Translations under genes and position numbers: made by a program
Origin: RGIG464 sp045643185
GTDB taxonomy: Bacteria > Myxococcota_A > Bradymonadia > UBA4248
DNA: 64,000 nucleotides
Assembly: GCA_045643185.1 (NCBI GenBank)
Contig: JAZUKH010000280.1
Coordinates: 1-64,000 of the forward strand
Direction of reading: 5' to 3'
In this document: positions 8,539-15,916 of the stretch, in pieces
Layout: the number at the start of each line of letters is the position of its first letter
Position numbering within the stretch: the stretch's first letter is position 1
The notes under the pieces: generated by a model
Told to the model about the DNA's origin: nothing
The model's input: only the letters and a program-made list of their open reading frames with translations
Database searches by the model: none

Positions 8539-9636
8539 CTATTCAGCGTCTTTATCTTTAATAAAGACGGAGAGGTCACTGCTGATATTCGCACTCACCT
8601 TACGGGTATCTTCAACGAGGCGTTTGATCTGATCGGTACGCTGATTGTAACGGTCGAGGGCATTCGCAGCCTTACCGAAAAGAAGCTTACGATCGACGAG
8701 AAGAACTTCATCGGCGAAAAGCTGATTGTCATTACCACGACGGTCGGTGACTTCGTACATCACGCGGTTCGGAAGATCAAACTCGGCAAGACTCTTCGAT
8801 TCAGCTTTGGTCGGAACATAGTCACGATACTGACGCTGTGCCGTCGACCAACCTTTCTCGGATTTATAGGCCGAATACATATCGCTAAGTTCCTGATTAT
8901 CTTTCACAACATTGCGATATGTAAAGATGCTGACTACACCGTTCGCAAACTGATCACGTGGTGCTGCAGAACCCAGGTAATAAATACCATCGCTGTTGAT
9001 CTGCATCGCATAGGTCACTTCAGAAACACCTTTCTTTTCGATCAACATCTGGATCTCTTCCTCGTCGATGCGAGTTTCGTTGAGGTGGATGCTCAGAAGC
9101 TGCGTCAGAAGCATCGTGTTCGCAGAATATTCGCGAAGCGCTTTCACAGGATTGGCCAAAGGATTACCATTAAGAAGAATGACTTCCGACGAAACCTCGC
9201 TCGACATATCGAGAAGGAAATCGAACGACTGGAAGTTGCTCATAACAGAGTCAAAAAGCGACTTGTTGTAGCTCTCCGCACCGGAAAGTTTGTCGAATTC
9301 CGTTGCAAATTTGTTGAAGTTCGCAACCTTGTTATCAACGGAACGTTTGATCGTGGAAGCTATGGTCGATTTACGTTTCTCGTCGTTATTGCTTTCGCTA
9401 ATGTTACCAAAGATCAAACCAATGATCGCACCCACAATGGCAACGACAACGATGATTGCGACGACCTTGATAACCTGTTTGTTATCGCTCCCCTGGCCAG
9501 TGTAGTTGAGCTGCTTTAACTCTTCCTCGTCAATGGGGACTTCAGGCGGGACATAGTTATAGTCATCCGGCTCCGGCTCATACTCAATGACAACTTCCGG
9601 TTCCAATTTTTTAACTTCATTGCTCGAAGAATTCAA
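8539..9636 (-). CDS. Single-pass membrane protein, paralogue B
   Basis: I choose TTG 9636 as start (365 residues, MNSSSNEVKK...). It sits five bases after AGGAGG, exactly as in paralogue A, and the first residues (MNS) match. An acidic Pro-rich head (PEPDDYNYVPPEVPIDEEEL) precedes a transmembrane helix (IKVVAIIVVVAIVGAIIGLI) near residue 65. A roughly 280-residue extracytoplasmic domain follows, homologous to that of the 7022-8296 protein and sharing NPLA/NPLS, AGTM/ANTM and ADE(V/I)(L/M)L blocks. It lacks the Gly-rich head of paralogue A. Function is unknown. A TTG initiation codon shared by two paralogues may hold down expression. Confidence 0.85.
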   Translation of the reverse strand: MNSSSNEVKKLEPEVVIEYEPEPDDYNYVPPEVPIDEEELKQLNYTGQGSDNKQVIKVVAIIVVVAIVGAIIGLIFGNISESNNDEKRKSTIASTIKRSVDNKVANFNKFATEFDKLSGAESYNKSLFDSVMSNFQSFDFLLDMSSEVSSEVILLNGNPLANPVKALREYSANTMLLTQLLSIHLNETRIDEEEIQMLIEKKGVSEVTYAMQINSDGIYYLGSAAPRDQFANGVVSIFTYRNVVKDNQELSDMYSAYKSEKGWSTAQRQYRDYVPTKAESKSLAEFDLPNRVMYEVTDRRGNDNQLFADEVLLVDRKLLFGKAANALDRYNQRTDQIKRLVEDTRKVSANISSDLSVFIKDKDAE

Positions 9637-9770
9637 CACGGCCTCCTGAGCTCGCAAATGTTCGTTATCTCGTCCGCGTCATCTGACTTGGCTTTCAAAC
9701 AGAACGGTCATCAAATTTTCAATCTTGAACACTGTACTCGAAAAAAACAAGTACAGAAAAAACCGCAGCT

Positions 9771-9800
9771 CTTTTACCCTAAAATAGCGTTTTTCGTCAA
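9771..9800 (-). promoter_or_regulatory. Promoter of the 8539-9636 gene
   Basis: The minus strand reads TTGACG (9800-9795), 18 bases, then TAAAAG (9776-9771). The -10 hexamer TAAAAG recurs at rplM, rpsP and the tRNA-Pro genes. Confidence 0.6.
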
Positions 9801-9832
9801 GCGTTTGGGCGTTCCACGCCAACACTCAAAAC

Positions 9833-11152
9833 TTAATTTTTGCACGTAGTACACGTGGTTTTGCCGTCTTTGGTCTCGAATCGATAGAGCTTCGAATTAC
9901 CATCAAGAAACACGTTCATAGGCGTCTTGGATGCCTGGTCGAGCTTGCGAATAAAGTCACGCGTTTCTTTCGGCAACGCCTTGTATTTAAGGAGCGGCTT
10001 AAGGGCCGCATCGCGCGTTTCGTTCGTATCACCAAGCCACGTGGCATCAAGTCGAACATAATAGATCAGGGTTTGCGTCTTATCGGCCGAGGTGAACGTC
10101 CACGTCTCGCAAGACGACTTATTCTGTTCGGCATGGAACCAGGGCACGAGCGCCTCGATGAGCGGACAAGCGTCTGGTGACTGCCACGACACGGCAACCG
10201 GCGCCTGAGCCGACTCCACCAGCGCACGTACGACCGGCTGCTCAAACGCACGCTGTGCCCCTTCAAACGACGGCGGCAACTCTGCCTCGACTTTGTCCCC
10301 TGTCAACGTGAACGCCACAGAAAAATTCGTCATCAAAGACAGCGGAATCGTGTATCGCCCCACGAGTTTGTCACAAGCCTCATTTTGGGTCTGATTACAG
10401 CCGATCTCAAGCGACGGCGACAGTTCCGGCGCATCCGCCTTGAGTTTGCGCGAATTCACGAGCGCCGTCAGCGCCTCGTCTTTCGCCACGATCGCCGCAT
10501 AGTGGGGCAAGATCGGCGCGCCCGTCGCTACGGTCTCGTCAAGCGATGCATCCAGCGGCTTCGTCAGATCAATAAACCCGGCCTTGTTATGCGCTGTTTC
10601 CTGAACAAACGCGTTCTTTTGAGCCAACAGATCCGTGACTGCCCTGCCGATCTCTCCCGTCAGCTGCACATAGCGCTTGCCATCGATCACGACGTTGAAC
10701 GGCGCCAGGTTCAAACAATTCGATGCCGTCATCACGACATATTGGCGCCCGTCCTTCTCAAAACGAATGCGGATCTGTCGCCCCTTGTTATTGCCCTTTG
10801 ACACGCTTCGACAGCCATAAATCGCGTCGGCTTCGATCAGGTCCTTATCGACCGCCGCTTTCAGCGCATCGATCTTGGCTGCATCCACAGGCTGCTTGTC
10901 GTCATCCTCGTAGTTTTCACCAAACTTTTTGAACGTATAAAACACGTTTCGTTCATTTTTTTCAGGATGATGAATGACGACACTGATGCGCGCCGCCTTA
11001 TCTTCAAGGCGAGTCACTGCAGCCTGCCCTGGTTCATCCGCATGCGGCGCAGGTTCCTGGGCTCGCGGTTGACACCCCGTAAACGCGACAAGCCCGATCA
11101 ACACAGCGCCCACGCGCTGCCAAACCTCTGACATGAACCACGACCTTGTCAT
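9833..11152 (-). CDS. Putative lipoprotein of unknown function
   Basis: 439 residues from ATG 11152, with GAGGT four bases upstream. The signal sequence ends in a lipobox-like LVAFTGC (Cys about 27), followed by a Pro/Glu-rich linker. The rest is a mixed domain with several Cys pairs (YGCRS, TASNC, CNQTQNEAC, SSCETW) and a C-terminal CTTC, suggesting an oxidised extracytoplasmic fold. No catalytic motif is recognised. It follows the 11211-11942 gene by 58 bases on the same strand and is probably co-transcribed with it, so the two may form an envelope pair. Confidence 0.78.
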   Translation of the reverse strand: MTRSWFMSEVWQRVGAVLIGLVAFTGCQPRAQEPAPHADEPGQAAVTRLEDKAARISVVIHHPEKNERNVFYTFKKFGENYEDDDKQPVDAAKIDALKAAVDKDLIEADAIYGCRSVSKGNNKGRQIRIRFEKDGRQYVVMTASNCLNLAPFNVVIDGKRYVQLTGEIGRAVTDLLAQKNAFVQETAHNKAGFIDLTKPLDASLDETVATGAPILPHYAAIVAKDEALTALVNSRKLKADAPELSPSLEIGCNQTQNEACDKLVGRYTIPLSLMTNFSVAFTLTGDKVEAELPPSFEGAQRAFEQPVVRALVESAQAPVAVSWQSPDACPLIEALVPWFHAEQNKSSCETWTFTSADKTQTLIYYVRLDATWLGDTNETRDAALKPLLKYKALPKETRDFIRKLDQASKTPMNVFLDGNSKLYRFETKDGKTTCTTCKN

Positions 11153-11210
11153 TTTACCTCACTTTGCACGCGCGAAACCCTTTATCTGGCGACAACGCGT
11201 TACAGGACGT

Positions 11211-11942
11211 CTACTTGAGCAATTGGAACATATTACGGAGCGCGTCAGCCGGTTCGGCATCGTACGTTTTATCAGCCTGAGCACACAGCGTGAACGCCAG
11301 AAGCTTGTGCGCCGAGGCATACACGAAAAGCGACGCAGTACAATCACGATCGACCTCTTTTTCTTTGCCCACAAGGCTGGCGCTGTATTCCTCAACAAGG
11401 TTCTTGCACTTTTTGCCGGGCTTTGGATCCATGCAAAGATCGCGCTTCTGCACATTGTCCGTTGTGATTTTAGGCATGGCCAGCGTTTCACCCAGACTGT
11501 TCAAAACATTGATCGCAACATCCGATGCCTTGAGTTCAGCCGGGAAGTCAAGAATATCGACCGTGATCGTGGCAGGATTCTTGTCATCGGGTTCCACGGC
11601 GACCAGACGCTTCGCAGACGGCGTGATCTGCCAACGAAACGGAAAGGTCAACTCGCCAAACTCATCCGAGGTGTATGGCTGGTTGAGGGTGAGCGACGTC
11701 ACCTTGACACCGACTTTAGGCGCAGGTGCCACTGGCGCTTCTTCCGGCGCTAGTTCAGCAACTTTTTCAGCCTGCTTCTGCTTTTCAGCCTGCTTTTGCT
11801 TTTCAGCCTGCTTCTGCTTTTCAGCATTTATGAGTAGCCCAAACTCCTCAGGCGGGACAGCAATAGCATCCGCCCAAACCAATGACGGCATCACGCAAAG
11901 GCCGACCCCAAGCCATAATCCCATCCAGATTCGTCGTTTCAT
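11211..11942 (-). CDS. Exported protein with EKQKQA tandem repeats
   Basis: 243 residues. A Sec signal peptide (cleavage after LVWA) precedes residues 40-60, where EKQKQA is repeated three times in tandem (18-bp DNA repeats near 11765-11825), giving a charged helical spacer. A Pro/Ala linker and a C-terminal domain with four Cys (LCMDP, KKCKN, RDCTAS, TLCAQ) follow. No family recognised. It is first in a likely two-gene unit with the lipoprotein downstream. The hexapeptide array may vary in length between strains. Confidence 0.8.
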   Translation of the reverse strand: MKRRIWMGLWLGVGLCVMPSLVWADAIAVPPEEFGLLINAEKQKQAEKQKQAEKQKQAEKVAELAPEEAPVAPAPKVGVKVTSLTLNQPYTSDEFGELTFPFRWQITPSAKRLVAVEPDDKNPATITVDILDFPAELKASDVAINVLNSLGETLAMPKITTDNVQKRDLCMDPKPGKKCKNLVEEYSASLVGKEKEVDRDCTASLFVYASAHKLLAFTLCAQADKTYDAEPADALRNMFQLLK

Positions 11943-11973
11943 ATTTCTACCTTTTGATCATTTTTAGTATCGC

Positions 11974-12102
11974 AAGGGGGAAGTCTCCCCCTACGCGGCT
12001 ATGGGCGGCGATCCGTTTCCATGCCGATCCGTCGCATGCGACGAATCGACATAAAAACGTCGCTACGCCCATACGCCGCTACCCCTTCGCCTGGCGGGGC
12101 CC
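11974..12102 (-). repeat. REP-like long hairpin, family A copy 2
   Basis: The constant outer arms of family A are present in opposite orientation to copy 1: GGGGGAAGTCTCCCCC, TACGCGGCTATGGGC at one end and GCCCATACGCCGCTACCCC at the other. The inner part (ATCCG, TCGCATGCGA, ACGTCG) differs from all other copies. It lies between an exported protein gene and the cyclophilin gene. Confidence 0.8.
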
Positions 12103-12130
12103 AAAACGGCGGCATCATACCATAACGTGG

Positions 12131-12883
12131 TCATTCGTGGCAGGCGACATTGTCGTAAATCGTCACTTTTTGAAGCACCGACTTGGAAGCCGTGATCTTC
12201 TTGATCAGCTCAACATCGTGGCACTGCCCAAATGTCGTGAACATACCATGCAATTCAGGCAAATCACGGGCAAGCAGCGCGAACTGGGTCGAGGCAGCCC
12301 CGGGGTGTGGCTGGATCATGACGATCGCGCCGGCAACGGGGCCATGTTCGGCACATCGTTCGTCCTCGATCACAAAATTCGTGCCTTCCGGTCGCGCACT
12401 GACAACGGCAAACGCATTTTTGTCGCGCCGGTCAAAGGCAAGCATGTCGTAATAAGGCGAGTCATGAGAAATACCCTGTCGATCAGTCCAAGCGGGATGC
12501 CCCGTCGCCAGTGCCTTAAAGTTGAGCACGGTCAACGGGTGATCATCCATAAACAGGTCGCAGCACAATGTGCCTTCTGACGTTTCCAGCTTGGCCGAAA
12601 TGTCATGGTGCCCTGCATAAATGCGATAACCAGGTTTTGGCGTCGGTACACTTTCCTCCTCACCCGACGTTTCAGCGATCAACGGGCTTTCCTCATTCGC
12701 CACGTCAGCACTCACCCGGTTTTCGCCCCCAACCACACTGTTTTCATCGCCATCCTTGGTCGACGAGTCAGTGACCGTCACGTCCTCAGCGATGGCACAC
12801 ACTGGACGCGTCATTACCGCCGCAACAAGCCACACAACGCTCGCCATCTGTAGGCACTGAGCTGACAATCTCGATTTTTTCAT
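12131..12883 (-). CDS. Divergent exported cyclophilin-type peptidyl-prolyl isomerase
   Basis: 250 residues from ATG 12883, which gives a clear signal peptide (MKKSRLSAQC to CAIA); ATG 12916 is an alternative. Neither start has a good Shine-Dalgarno. After an acidic Ser/Glu-rich linker, about 150 residues follow the cyclophilin order: ETSEGTLCCDLF, TVLNFKALA, SPYYDMLAFDRR, GAIVMIQ, ASTQFALLARDLPELHG, TTFGQ. The FHR and SQFF catalytic blocks are altered (FDRR, TQFA), so isomerase activity is doubtful. Likely periplasmic. It ends DNVACHE; a decayed copy of this C-terminus may lie upstream near 12990-13060. Confidence 0.72.
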   Translation of the reverse strand: MKKSRLSAQCLQMASVVWLVAAVMTRPVCAIAEDVTVTDSSTKDGDENSVVGGENRVSADVANEESPLIAETSGEEESVPTPKPGYRIYAGHHDISAKLETSEGTLCCDLFMDDHPLTVLNFKALATGHPAWTDRQGISHDSPYYDMLAFDRRDKNAFAVVSARPEGTNFVIEDERCAEHGPVAGAIVMIQPHPGAASTQFALLARDLPELHGMFTTFGQCHDVELIKKITASKSVLQKVTIYDNVACHE

Positions 12884-13275
12884 GCAATCAAACACGCTTA
12901 TTTCCAACCTGCTCATGTCGCCATAACGCCGACCTAGGCAGCGTGTCAGGCCAGGTTCCCAAAACCAACGACCTCATACTATAACGGCTTTCTACATATT
13001 AGGCGACATTGTCATGAATCACCACGTTTCAAAACGTGACATCTTAACCGAGAGCCTCGCTTCTCCACAGATCCGAAGTCGAAGCGTAACGATGTAACGT
13101 GGCACGTCTTCATGGAATGCGTCATCACGACATACAAATAAAAGGATATTCACACCACGTTCGCCAAAATAATTTTTTCAAAAAAATGTCACGTTTCGCC
13201 ACCTAATGGGGAATTCTTTACGGTGAGAAAAAACTCACCGTAACAAATTATCGCTTACCTCAACAGGAGGAAAAC
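12884..13275. other. Intergenic region with possible cyclophilin-gene remnant
   Basis: No gene is seen. Around 12990-13050 the minus strand encodes VVIHDNVA followed by a stop, resembling VTIYDNVA at the end of the cyclophilin gene. Upstream codons contain stops, as expected for a decayed duplicate. The rest appears featureless except for the AGGAGG that serves the next gene. Confidence 0.35.
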
Positions 13276-14262
13276 ATGGGAAAAGCCGACCTTGTTGCCA
13301 GAAAATTCATGTCAGACCCCAAGAATTTTGCAGATTCCTTCAATCTAGCTTTTCAGGTGTATGGTTACAAACGAATGTCCGTAAATGCAAATACACTCAA
13401 AGCCCTCGACACCAATCATACCCAATCTATGTTTGGAAAAATACTGGAACGCTTCTCAGACGTATTCAAAGCAGGACAGCTATTCTATGACAACAAATAT
13501 TGCTATATGGCACTACTGATCGAGAATCAACACTATGTTCATCCAGGCATGCCACTCAAGTTGTTGTCATACATCATGCTGGATCTCATTCAACAAGTAA
13601 AGGACTACCAAGCTTTACATCCTAACAAAAAGCGAACAAGCGACGAGTTCCTATCGAATTTTCCAATCGATTTTCAATTAAGACCAATTTTACCGTTGGT
13701 CATATATTTTGGGCCACAAGCCTGGACAGCCCCTAAAGACCTCGCTGACATGTTTCAATATGTCCCCAGACGCCTGAGATGGTTACTTCCTCACCAAAAA
13801 TATTTAGTTTTGAGCCCAACAGCAATTAACGACAAACTATTTCAAGACAACAAATCCGAATTTTCACTTGCCCTACAAGCCATGAAACACGCTCAAACAC
13901 GAAGCACGCTGTCTGGTTTCTTCAAAAACAACGATGACTATGCTAAGGTTTCAAGTAGCCTGGCTGAAATGATTGCGGCCAACGTAAACTGTAATCTCGA
14001 TAACATTACACTCAAGGAGAGCAATAACATGTACGAGATTTCACATTTTTGGGATGAATCAGACGAGCGTCTACGCAATGAAGGCTTTAAGCGTGGAGAC
14101 AAACACGGCTTTAAGCGTGGAGACAAGCACGGCAGAATTGGCATATTAGTCGATTTGGTCAAAGACGGCCTGTTGACGCAACAAGCAGCAGCAGAACGAG
14201 CGAATATGAGCGAAAGCGAATTTTCGAAGCTTTGCCAATCGTCAGTCAAAACCGAACGCTAA
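13276..14262 (+). CDS. Rpn/transposase_31-family PD-(D/E)XK nuclease
   Basis: 328 residues from ATG 13276, with AGGAGG five bases upstream. It matches the Rpn (recombination-promoting nuclease, TIGR01784) pattern: KLLSYIMLDLI, then PILPLVIYFGPQAWTAPKDL around 140-160, and a C-terminal helical tail LVKDGLLTQQAAAERANMS typical of this family. The E-x-Q active-site strand is probably LLIENQ. An octapeptide, FKRGDKHG, is duplicated exactly at 14081-14128 (24-bp tandem). The gene is markedly more AT-rich than its neighbours, suggesting horizontal acquisition. No inverted repeats or target duplications are visible. These proteins promote RecA-independent recombination in E. coli (known for RpnA). 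Confidence 0.83.
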   Translation: MGKADLVARKFMSDPKNFADSFNLAFQVYGYKRMSVNANTLKALDTNHTQSMFGKILERFSDVFKAGQLFYDNKYCYMALLIENQHYVHPGMPLKLLSYIMLDLIQQVKDYQALHPNKKRTSDEFLSNFPIDFQLRPILPLVIYFGPQAWTAPKDLADMFQYVPRRLRWLLPHQKYLVLSPTAINDKLFQDNKSEFSLALQAMKHAQTRSTLSGFFKNNDDYAKVSSSLAEMIAANVNCNLDNITLKESNNMYEISHFWDESDERLRNEGFKRGDKHGFKRGDKHGRIGILVDLVKDGLLTQQAAAERANMSESEFSKLCQSSVKTER

Positions 14263-14396
14263 GGACGTGCAAGCGCGCCGAGTTTGATCGCATCTTCTAT
14301 GTCAGAACAGCCATGTTTATTGAGAACAGTCGAGGCGATCGACTTCTTCACGTGATGATGAGCAAATCTATTGCTCACCGCGCGCGTGCAAAAACC

Positions 14397-14428
14397 AAAA
14401 AAGCCGCTCCAAATGGAGCGGCTTTTTT
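14397..14428. terminator. Bidirectional terminator between the Rpn gene and rpsI
   Basis: An AAAAGCCGCTCC/GGAGCGGCTTTT stem has A- and T-runs on both sides, so it can stop transcription from the Rpn gene (+) and from rplM-rpsI (-). Confidence 0.85.
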
Positions 14429-14450
14429 GAAGCTGAGTTCTTTGTAACGA

Positions 14451-14846
14451 TTAACGTTTGGAGAACTGGAAGCGGGCACGAGCAGCGGCCTGGCCGTATT
14501 TTTTACGTTCTTTAGCACGGGAATCACGGGTAAGGAATCCAGCGTGTTTGAGCGTTGTACGGAGCTGAGCATCGTAGTTCACGAGTGCGCGGGCGATACC
14601 GTGACGAACGGCGCCGGCCTGACCGGATTTACCACCACCGCAAACGTTGACAATGACGTCGAATTTATCGGCGGCTTCAACGAGTTCGAGGGGCTGACGA
14701 AGGACCATGCGGAGCGTGGCGCGATCGAAGTAGTTTTCGATTTCCTGTTTGTTGACGGTAATTTTACCGGAACCGGGACGGAGATAGACGCGAGCGACGG
14801 AGCTCTTACGACGTCCCGTAGCCATATACTGAACACTAATAGCCAT
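14451..14846 (-). CDS. rpsI: Ribosomal protein S9
   Basis: 131 residues. It shows the universal S9 features: GRRKSSVARV near the N terminus, GSGKITVNK, the VCGGGKSGQAGAVRHGIARAL block and the C-terminal KARFQFSKR-type basic tail (RARFQFSKR), which reaches the ribosomal P site. The start at 14846 has AGGAG nine bases upstream; an internal ATG at 14825 is less likely. It lies 20 bases after rplM, the usual L13-S9 operon. Confidence 0.98.
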   Translation of the reverse strand: MAISVQYMATGRRKSSVARVYLRPGSGKITVNKQEIENYFDRATLRMVLRQPLELVEAADKFDVIVNVCGGGKSGQAGAVRHGIARALVNYDAQLRTTLKHAGFLTRDSRAKERKKYGQAAARARFQFSKR

Positions 14847-14866
14847 TATGTTTTTCTCCTAACTGA

Positions 14867-15295
14867 CTAGAGGGACTTGATTTCAGGCTGCTGAGCGGCG
14901 TGCGGATGTTCGCTGCCCTTGTAGATTTTGAGTTTACCGAGCATATCACGGCCGAGCGTGTTCTTGGGGAGCATGCCCTTGACAGCCAATTTGAAGAGTT
15001 CTTCAGGCTTGGTCGCGAGGAATTTGCCAGCGGCAACTTCTTTGACACCACCGACAAAACCGGTGTGACGACGATAAATTTTCTTGGTAGCTTTGTTGCC
15101 GGTGAGAACGAGTTTGTCGGCATTGATAGCAATGACGAATTCGCCGGTATCGACGTGAGGCGTGTAGGTGGGGCGATGTTTACCGCGAAGGATGCTCGCG
15201 ACGGCTGCCGCTGCACGACCCAGATGCTGGCCTTCAAGATCGATAACGTACCAGCCCTGTTCAACTTCACCGGGCTTTGCGCTGTATGTTTTCAT
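14867..15295 (-). CDS. rplM: Ribosomal protein L13
   Basis: 142 residues, the standard length. Diagnostic stretches are WYVIDLEGQHLGRAAAAVA, HRPTYTPHVDTGEFVIAINA, KIYRRHTG, GMLPKNTLGRDM and KLKIYKGSEHPH. A GGAAGGTG Shine-Dalgarno precedes ATG 15295. First gene of rplM-rpsI. It is preceded by a leader of about 195 bases containing a 9-bp inverted repeat that may serve autoregulation. Confidence 0.98.
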   Translation of the reverse strand: MKTYSAKPGEVEQGWYVIDLEGQHLGRAAAAVASILRGKHRPTYTPHVDTGEFVIAINADKLVLTGNKATKKIYRRHTGFVGGVKEVAAGKFLATKPEELFKLAVKGMLPKNTLGRDMLGKLKIYKGSEHPHAAQQPEIKSL

Positions 15296-15402
15296 GAATC
15301 ACCTTCCAGAGTGTCCGTCTGTCGGACGCAAAAAGAAATAGCTTCCAGACAACCCTGTCCGAAAGCAGAAGACTGAGATTGAAAAAAATCTGAAGTAGCG
15401 TG

Positions 15403-15465
15403 ATCGACTGCATCTTCACGACGCTGCAGATCCCTTCGCGCCTTGGGCTCGTTGGCGCAGTCGAT
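15403..15465 (-). promoter_or_regulatory. Inverted repeat in the rplM leader
   Basis: On the minus strand ATCGACTGC and GCAGTCGAT are perfect 9-base complements separated by 45 bases that can fold further. The element lies between the promoter and rplM, where L13 leader autoregulation occurs in other bacteria. A dedicated fold search is needed to assign a class. Confidence 0.45.
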
Positions 15466-15495
15466 GAAATTTAACCCCTTTCATCGGCGGCGAGC

Positions 15496-15524
15496 CTTTT
15501 AAATGAAAATCCGTTTTTAGGCAA
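15496..15524 (-). promoter_or_regulatory. rplM-rpsI promoter
   Basis: The minus strand reads TTGCCT (15524-15519), 17 bases, then TAAAAG (15501-15496). The transcript start would lie about 190-195 bases upstream of rplM. Confidence 0.6.
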
Positions 15525-15916
15525 GCACTTTGTGACAAAATTCATTTTGTCACCTTATTCTGATCACTTTTTAATCGGAAATGCGCACTCACAGCGCGAA
15601 ACGCCACATTCACGTCATTCTAAGACACTTCGCCGAAACGAAAAATAAAAGGCGGCGCCTATTCGCGGCCATGCCGCGGATCGCGACGCCGCGCGCGCCT
15701 ATGGCTTCAGCCATCGCGCGCGCCCCCCCAAAATAACACCGCGTCAATGGCTGAAATCAACACGTTTTCACGTTCTCACGACACAGAAATGCGCTTTTCG
15801 ACACTTTTTTTGCTTTTGCCCCTACAAAAGCGAGTAATAACATTATATAGAGAAAAGGTTTGGCCCGTCGAGCGTCGATGGCGAGCGTTTATTGACCCGT
15901 TTAGGAGTTATTTTTC
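15525..15916. other. Intergenic region with GC-rich hairpins
   Basis: No gene is supported. Around 15650-15727 lies a GC-rich stretch with nested inverted repeats (CGCGCGC around ATGGCTTCAGCCAT). An AT-rich patch CATTATATAG near 15841 could hold the promoter of the lipoprotein gene, whose Shine-Dalgarno AGGAG is at 15904-15908. Confidence 0.4.

Noticed and set aside
13276..14262. An insertion sequence around the Rpn-type gene
   Set aside because: No terminal inverted repeats or target duplication were found on either side.
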